Shown here piece by piece: positions 59,789 through 64,000 of a stretch of DNA of 64,000 bases. Origin of the DNA: Halocaridina rubra (Eukaryota > Arthropoda > Malacostraca > Decapoda > Atyidae); the NCBI GenBank assembly GCA_037179515.1, contig JAXCGZ010020825.1:1-64000 (forward strand), in the 5' to 3' direction. The stretch's first letter is position 1. Each line of letters starts with the position of its first letter. The notes under the pieces were generated by a model, which was given only the letters and a program-made list of their open reading frames with translations, was not told the origin of the DNA and searched no databases. A program made the translations under genes and the position numbers.

Positions 59789-60181
59789 ATGGACATGGAA
59801 ATGTTCAGAAATATTTATGTAACCTATGTGAGGCCAAAACTCGAATATGTAGCCCCATTTTGGAATCCGCACTTGAAAAAGCACATAGCTAAGCTTGAAA
59901 AGGTTCAAGGACATGCCACGAAACTGCTGCCAATAATACGCAATCTCAGTTATGATGAGAGGCTGAGGGAATTAGACTTACCATCATTCGAAGCTAGAAG
60001 ATTGAGGGGGGATATGGTGACAGTCTTTAAATTCCTTCATGGTTATGATAGAGTGGATAGGCATGGATATTTTGATATGGCAGGCTCTAGAGCTAGAGGT
60101 CATAGTTTGAGGCTTCGTAAGAAATCTTCTTTGCAGGATGTAAGAAAATACTTTTTCAGTGTAAAAGTAGTTGATAATTAG
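59789..60181 (+). pseudogene. Family A C-terminal domain (A10)
   Basis: The post-RT domain from M-E-M-F-R-N-I-Y-V-T to V-V-D-N, where TAG replaces the Trp codon of W-N-S-L-S-E-E. Confidence 0.85.
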
Positions 60182-60340
60182 AATTCACTAAGCGAGGAGG
60201 TAATTAATGCTATCTCAATCCATAGTTTTAAGGACAGGTATGATAAGTATCACTAAGTAGAAAACAGAACCGATCAGGAGACGGGAAGATACGAGCTTTG
60301 GGCTCTTTCCCGCAAACACAATAAGGTAATCACACACACA

Positions 60341-62829
60341 GCACGGGAGAGAAAATGTAGGATTTTGATTTTGGGAGATTTTAATCATAATGAGATAGAT
60401 TGGATAAATCATGACCCACACAGTGGTGAGGACTCATTCGGGGCAAGATTCCTAGATATCGTACAAGGGAATTTCCTACACCAACTTGTAATGGAACCAA
60501 CGAGGGATGGGGATGAGCCATCACTACTTGATGTAGTATTCACTGATAATGTGTTTGATATTGAAAAAATTGCGTATGAACCACCAATTGGAAAGAGTGA
60601 CCACTGTGTGTTATTGATGGAGTATATCATTGAAGATATTCTGCCTGAGAGTAGAGGCACTGAGGACATGAGGAGGAACTATCCGAAAGGAGATTACATC
60701 AAAATGAATGTGCTTTTTGCAGTCATTGACTGGAGAACCTTATTTTACAACAAATCTGTACAAGAAATGTATGACATCTTTTGTGAGAAATATGGGAAGA
60801 TAGTAGATTTCTGCATACCTTTCACAAAAGTAGGTGTAATTCATGCCAGAGAGAAATGGTTTGGTAATGAGTGTAAAAGAGCTAAGGAGTGGAGAGACAA
60901 ATGCTGGAAAAGGTATAGGAGGAGAAAAAATATAAATGTCTGGCAAACCTACAAAAGAGCAAGAAATGACTACCTAAGTAAAAGAAGAGAGGCAGAGAGA
61001 GACTATGAGATGGACATCACCAGGAAGACTAAAGAAAATCCCAAGCTTTTCCACAGCTTTATCAGAGGAAAACTGAAGGTAAAAGAACAGGTTTTAAGGC
61101 TAAAGAGAGCGGATGGAAGCATCACTTGGACGGATGAAGAGATCTGCAAAGAATTAAACAAGGAGTTTCAGTCAGTATTTACAGTAGAAAATACCCCACC
61201 CCTCAGATCGCAGAGATAGAAGCTCAAGGGCCGGTATTAGAGAACATGAACCTTACAGCCACAGAGGTATGCATAGCGCTGATGGAGTTAGATGATCATA
61301 AAGCTATAGGTCCTGATGACATATCCCCTCATGTACTTAAAAAATGCACAAACTCAATATCAGTGGTGCTAAGTATCATATTTAAGAAGTCACTGGATTC
61401 AGGGGAGATTCCAAGATGCTGGAAACAAGCAAACGTGATACCTATCTTCAAAAAGGGAAGGAGGGATACGGCTCTGAACTATAGACCAGTTTCCTTGACC
61501 AGCATAGTTTGCAAAGTTATGGAAAAACTACTAAGGAAACAAATCTCTCTTCACTTGGAATCCTTCAATTTTTGTCAGTGAGGCAACATGGCTTCAGAGA
61601 AGGTAGATCAACAGTAACAAACTTATTAGAATTTTATGATGAGGTAAGCCGAATATTACAGGAAAGAGAGGGCTGGGCAGATTGCATATTTCTAGACTTC
61701 CAGAAAGTGTTTGACACTGTTCCACATGGGAGGCTTGTTAGGAAGCTGCAAGCAATGGCTAGAATAGGTGGAAATGTCTTGGAATGGATAAAAACTTACT
61801 TATAAGGAAGGAAACAGAGGGTTAGAGTAAGACACTCAGTGTCTGAATGGAGAAGAGTTAGTAGTAGAGTTCCACAGGGTTCAGTTTTAGGGCCACTTTT
61901 GTTCCTTGTATATGTAAATGACCTACCAGAGTCTGTAAATTCATTCATGAATATGTTTGCAGATGATGCAAAGATTGTGAAGAAAGTGGGAAACGAGAAC
62001 AATGGTAGAGAACTTCAGGAAGATCTAAATAGTCTGCACGAGTGGTCTGAAAAGTGGCTAATGAAATTCAATACTTCTAAATGTAAGGTAATGAGAATGG
62101 GTACAAGTGCAAGAAGGCCCAAGCTTGACTACTCGGTGGCTGGAGTACAACTTCAAGAGACAGAAAATGAGAGAGATCTAGGAGTAAACATACTAGCAGA
62201 TTTGTCTCCAGAAATACATATAAATGGCATAGTAAGGGAAGCATATGCATTCTTATCACATCTAAGGGTAGCCTTCAGGCACATGGACAAGGAAATGTTC
62301 AGAAATATATATGTAACCTATGTGAGGCCAAAACTCGAATATGCAGCCCCATTTTGGAATCCGCACTTGAAAAAGCACATAGCTAAGCTTGAAAAAGTTC
62401 AAAGACATGCCACGAAACTGGTGCCAGAAATAGGCAATCTCAGTTATGATGAGAGGCTGAGGGAATTAGACTTCCCATCACTCGAAGCTAGAAGATTGAG
62501 GGGGGATATGGTGACAGTCTTTAAATTACTTCATTTTTATGATAGAGTGGATAGGGATGGATATTTTGATATGGCAGGCTCTAGAACTAGAGGCCATAGT
62601 TTGAAACTTCGTAAGAAAACTTCTTTGCAGGATGTAAGGAAATACTTTTTTAGTGTAATAGCAGTTGATAATTGGAATTTGCTAAGCGAGGAGGTAGTTA
62701 ATGCTATCTCAATCAATAGTTTTAAGGACAGGTATAATAAGTATCACTAAGTACAAAATGGAACCGATGAGGAGACGGAAAGATACGAGCTTTGGGCTCT
62801 TTCCCGTAAACACAATTAGGTAATCACAA
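60341..62829 (+). mobile_element. LINE family A copy A11, 5'-truncated
   Basis: The copy begins inside the endonuclease (K-C-R-I-L-I-like aaaatgtaggattttgattt) straight after the cacacaca end of A10. It carries the endonuclease end plus linker (60365-61219, G-D-F-N-H-N-E-I-D-W and K-S-D-H-C-V), the early RT (61246-61581), the RT palm A region (61509-61805) and the F-A-D-D to C-terminal part (61839-62750). One-base deletions near 61200 and 61570 and a TAA at about 61801 break it. Its 3' end is ggtaatcaca with almost no AC tail. Confidence 0.92.
61839..62750 (+). pseudogene. Family A RT palm/thumb and C-terminal domain (A11)
   Basis: A 303-codon open frame from S-E-W-R-R-V-S-S-R-V-P-Q-G-S-V through F-A-D-D-A-K-I to K-D-R-Y-N-K-Y-H. 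As in A9, the G before V-P-Q-G is R, suggesting A9 and A11 share a closer ancestor. Confidence 0.88.
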
Positions 62830-62982
62830 GAAAAACGGGCTTGTGGAAAATGGCTACCGTAACAGTTTTTACAGTACTTATCACACTTTTAGGCTTACAT
62901 AGGCAATGATTATTATTATACAGTATGATAAATATAATTTTGCTGAACATATTTGTGCAGAAACAATACTAAAATGCCAGTA

Positions 62983-64000
62983 CAGTGTTCCTTCAATTAT
63001 CGTGATGGTTTGGTTCCGGGACCCGGTGCGAGACAGGAAAATCGCGGAGTAGGATCAACCTATATGTACATAGATATTTTAATTTATTTTTACGTTTACA
63101 CTGTATAAACCCTCCCTGTACTGTTAACAAACCACCCTTTACTTCATAAATAACAGCATGCAACGTAAATTTATATGAAAGTGATAGATAAAATTACGGT
63201 GAATGAAGTGGTAATTACATGACAATTATTTTTACGTTTATGTATTGTATAAACCCTCCCTGCACTGTTAAAAAAACACCCTTTACTTTATATATTACAC
63301 CATGCAACGTAGATTTATATGAAAGTGATAGGAAAACTTACTGTGAATGAGGTGATGATGACGTGACATACTCATATACATAGGTATTTTACAATTACTT
63401 TTACGTTTACGTACTGTATAAACCCTCCCTTCACTGTTAAAAAAACACCCTTTACTTCATAAATAACAGCATGCAACGTAAATTTATATGAAAGTGATAG
63501 GAAAACTTACCATGAAATGAGGTGATGATGACGTGACATACTCATGTACATAGGTATTTTACAATTATTTTTACGTTTACATACTGTATAAACCCTCCCT
63601 GCACTGTTAAAAAAACACCCTTTGCTTTATAAATAACAGCATGCAACGTAAATTTTCATGAAAGTGATAGATAAAATTACGGTGAATGAGGTGGTAATGA
63701 CATGACATACTCATGTACATAGGTATTTTACAATGATTTTTACATTTACCTACTGTATAAACCCTCCCTGCACTGTTAAAAAAACACCCTTTACATTATA
63801 AATAACAGCATGCAACGTAAATTTATATGTACGTGATAGGTAAACTTGCCGCGAATGAGGTGATGATGGCGTTTCTTGACCCCGGAGGAAATTATTTCGC
63901 AGCCAATAAAAGTTTTACGGCTGCTTTATGGTAATGGGGAGTTGCTGTCGCTGTTTCTTTTGTTGGAAGATGGTATGGTAAGGAATCATGGCATTGTCGA
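62983..64000. mobile_element. Tigger/pogo family T copy T3, left part (runs off the window)
   Basis: It starts at ta/cagtgttccttcaattatc with the same terminal order as T2 (ggtttggttccgggacc, then gcggagtaggatcaacctat). It continues through a subterminal satellite to a region near 63880-64000 with no recognised coding sequence. The right end is beyond the window. Confidence 0.8.
63050..63875. repeat. Subterminal satellite in T3, five units of about 170 bp
   Basis: The block ccctccctgyactgtta recurs at 63110, 63254, 63423, 63593 and 63762, so spacings are about 144, 169, 170 and 169 bp. Each unit also has a tacataggtattttacaatt-like block, an acagcatgcaacgtaaattt-like block and a gtgaatgaggtgatgatgac-like block. 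T1 and T2 carry this unit about once. Confidence 0.9.

Larger units (their letters stand above)
56874..60330 (+). mobile_element. LINE family A copy A10, longest copy (3.46 kb)
   Basis: This extends about 145 bp farther 5' than A6 and reads there S-F-A-D-A-L-K-G-N-V-A-V-K, a sequence typical of the region before the ORF1 RNA-binding domain. Frame breaks are: an A-run indel near 56970, a TAA near 57027, one near 57275 and another at 57486, a one-base G insertion near 58068, an indel near 59733 and a TAG at 60179. In addition, an in-frame deletion near 59003 removes about 19 residues including the R-P-V-S-L-T motif. It is inactive but useful for rebuilding the domain order. Confidence 0.92.

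Noticed and set aside
63050..63875. CRISPR-like array of regularly spaced units
   Set aside because: Units are about 170 bp with no unique spacers, in a eukaryotic transposon; it is a tandem satellite.

Overview
The window looks like part of a malacostracan, probably decapod (shrimp-like), nuclear genome. It carries widely spaced exons of an arthropod voltage-gated calcium channel, very long (AT)n, (CT)n and (AC)n microsatellites, non-LTR retrotransposons and Tigger/pogo-type DNA transposons. The organism is inferred from this style; nothing in the sequence names it.

The only host gene I can support is a Cav2-type (cacophony/P/Q/N-like) calcium channel alpha-1 subunit on the + strand. Seven exons are clear: 3982-4242 (IIIS4-S5), 5564-5707 (domain III pore with its selectivity glutamate), 7402-7603 (IIIS6), 7934-8134 (III-IV linker and IVS1), 21929-22039 and 32856-32966 (two homologous versions of IVS2, each exactly 37 codons), and 38301-38384 (IVS3). 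The splice phases join without a break. The IVS2 pair has the layout of mutually exclusive exons and is the most interesting host-gene observation. An 18-nt microexon candidate at 76-93 and an in-frame second acceptor at 7969 may add further isoforms in the IIIS3-S4 loop and the III-IV linker. Exons before IIIS4 and from IVS4 onward lie outside the window.

Region by region: 1-8.1 kb holds domain III exons with short introns. From 8.1 to 21.9 kb is a large intron with (AT)n and (CT)n tracts, antisense copies of LINE family A, a LINE family B copy nested in one of them, and a possible 550-bp inverted-repeat element. From 22.0 to 32.9 kb is the intron between the two IVS2 exons, with a long antisense family B copy, an antisense family A copy, a Tigger fossil and two GC-rich CCAAT-containing patches. 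From 33 to 38.3 kb is an AT-rich intron with a Gypsy-type reverse transcriptase fossil. From 38.4 to 64 kb there are almost only transposons, most of them joined end to end through microsatellites: TA-target DNA transposons and family B sit in or against (AT)n, and family A copies sit head to tail in (AC)n.

Family A is a CR1/Jockey-type LINE whose copies together show one long reading frame: an ORF1-like domain, an EEP endonuclease, a reverse transcriptase and a conserved C-terminal domain. Every copy here is broken by truncation, frameshift or stop, although the 547-codon RT frame at 50737-52380 is open. All identifications were made by eye from motifs; no database search was run.
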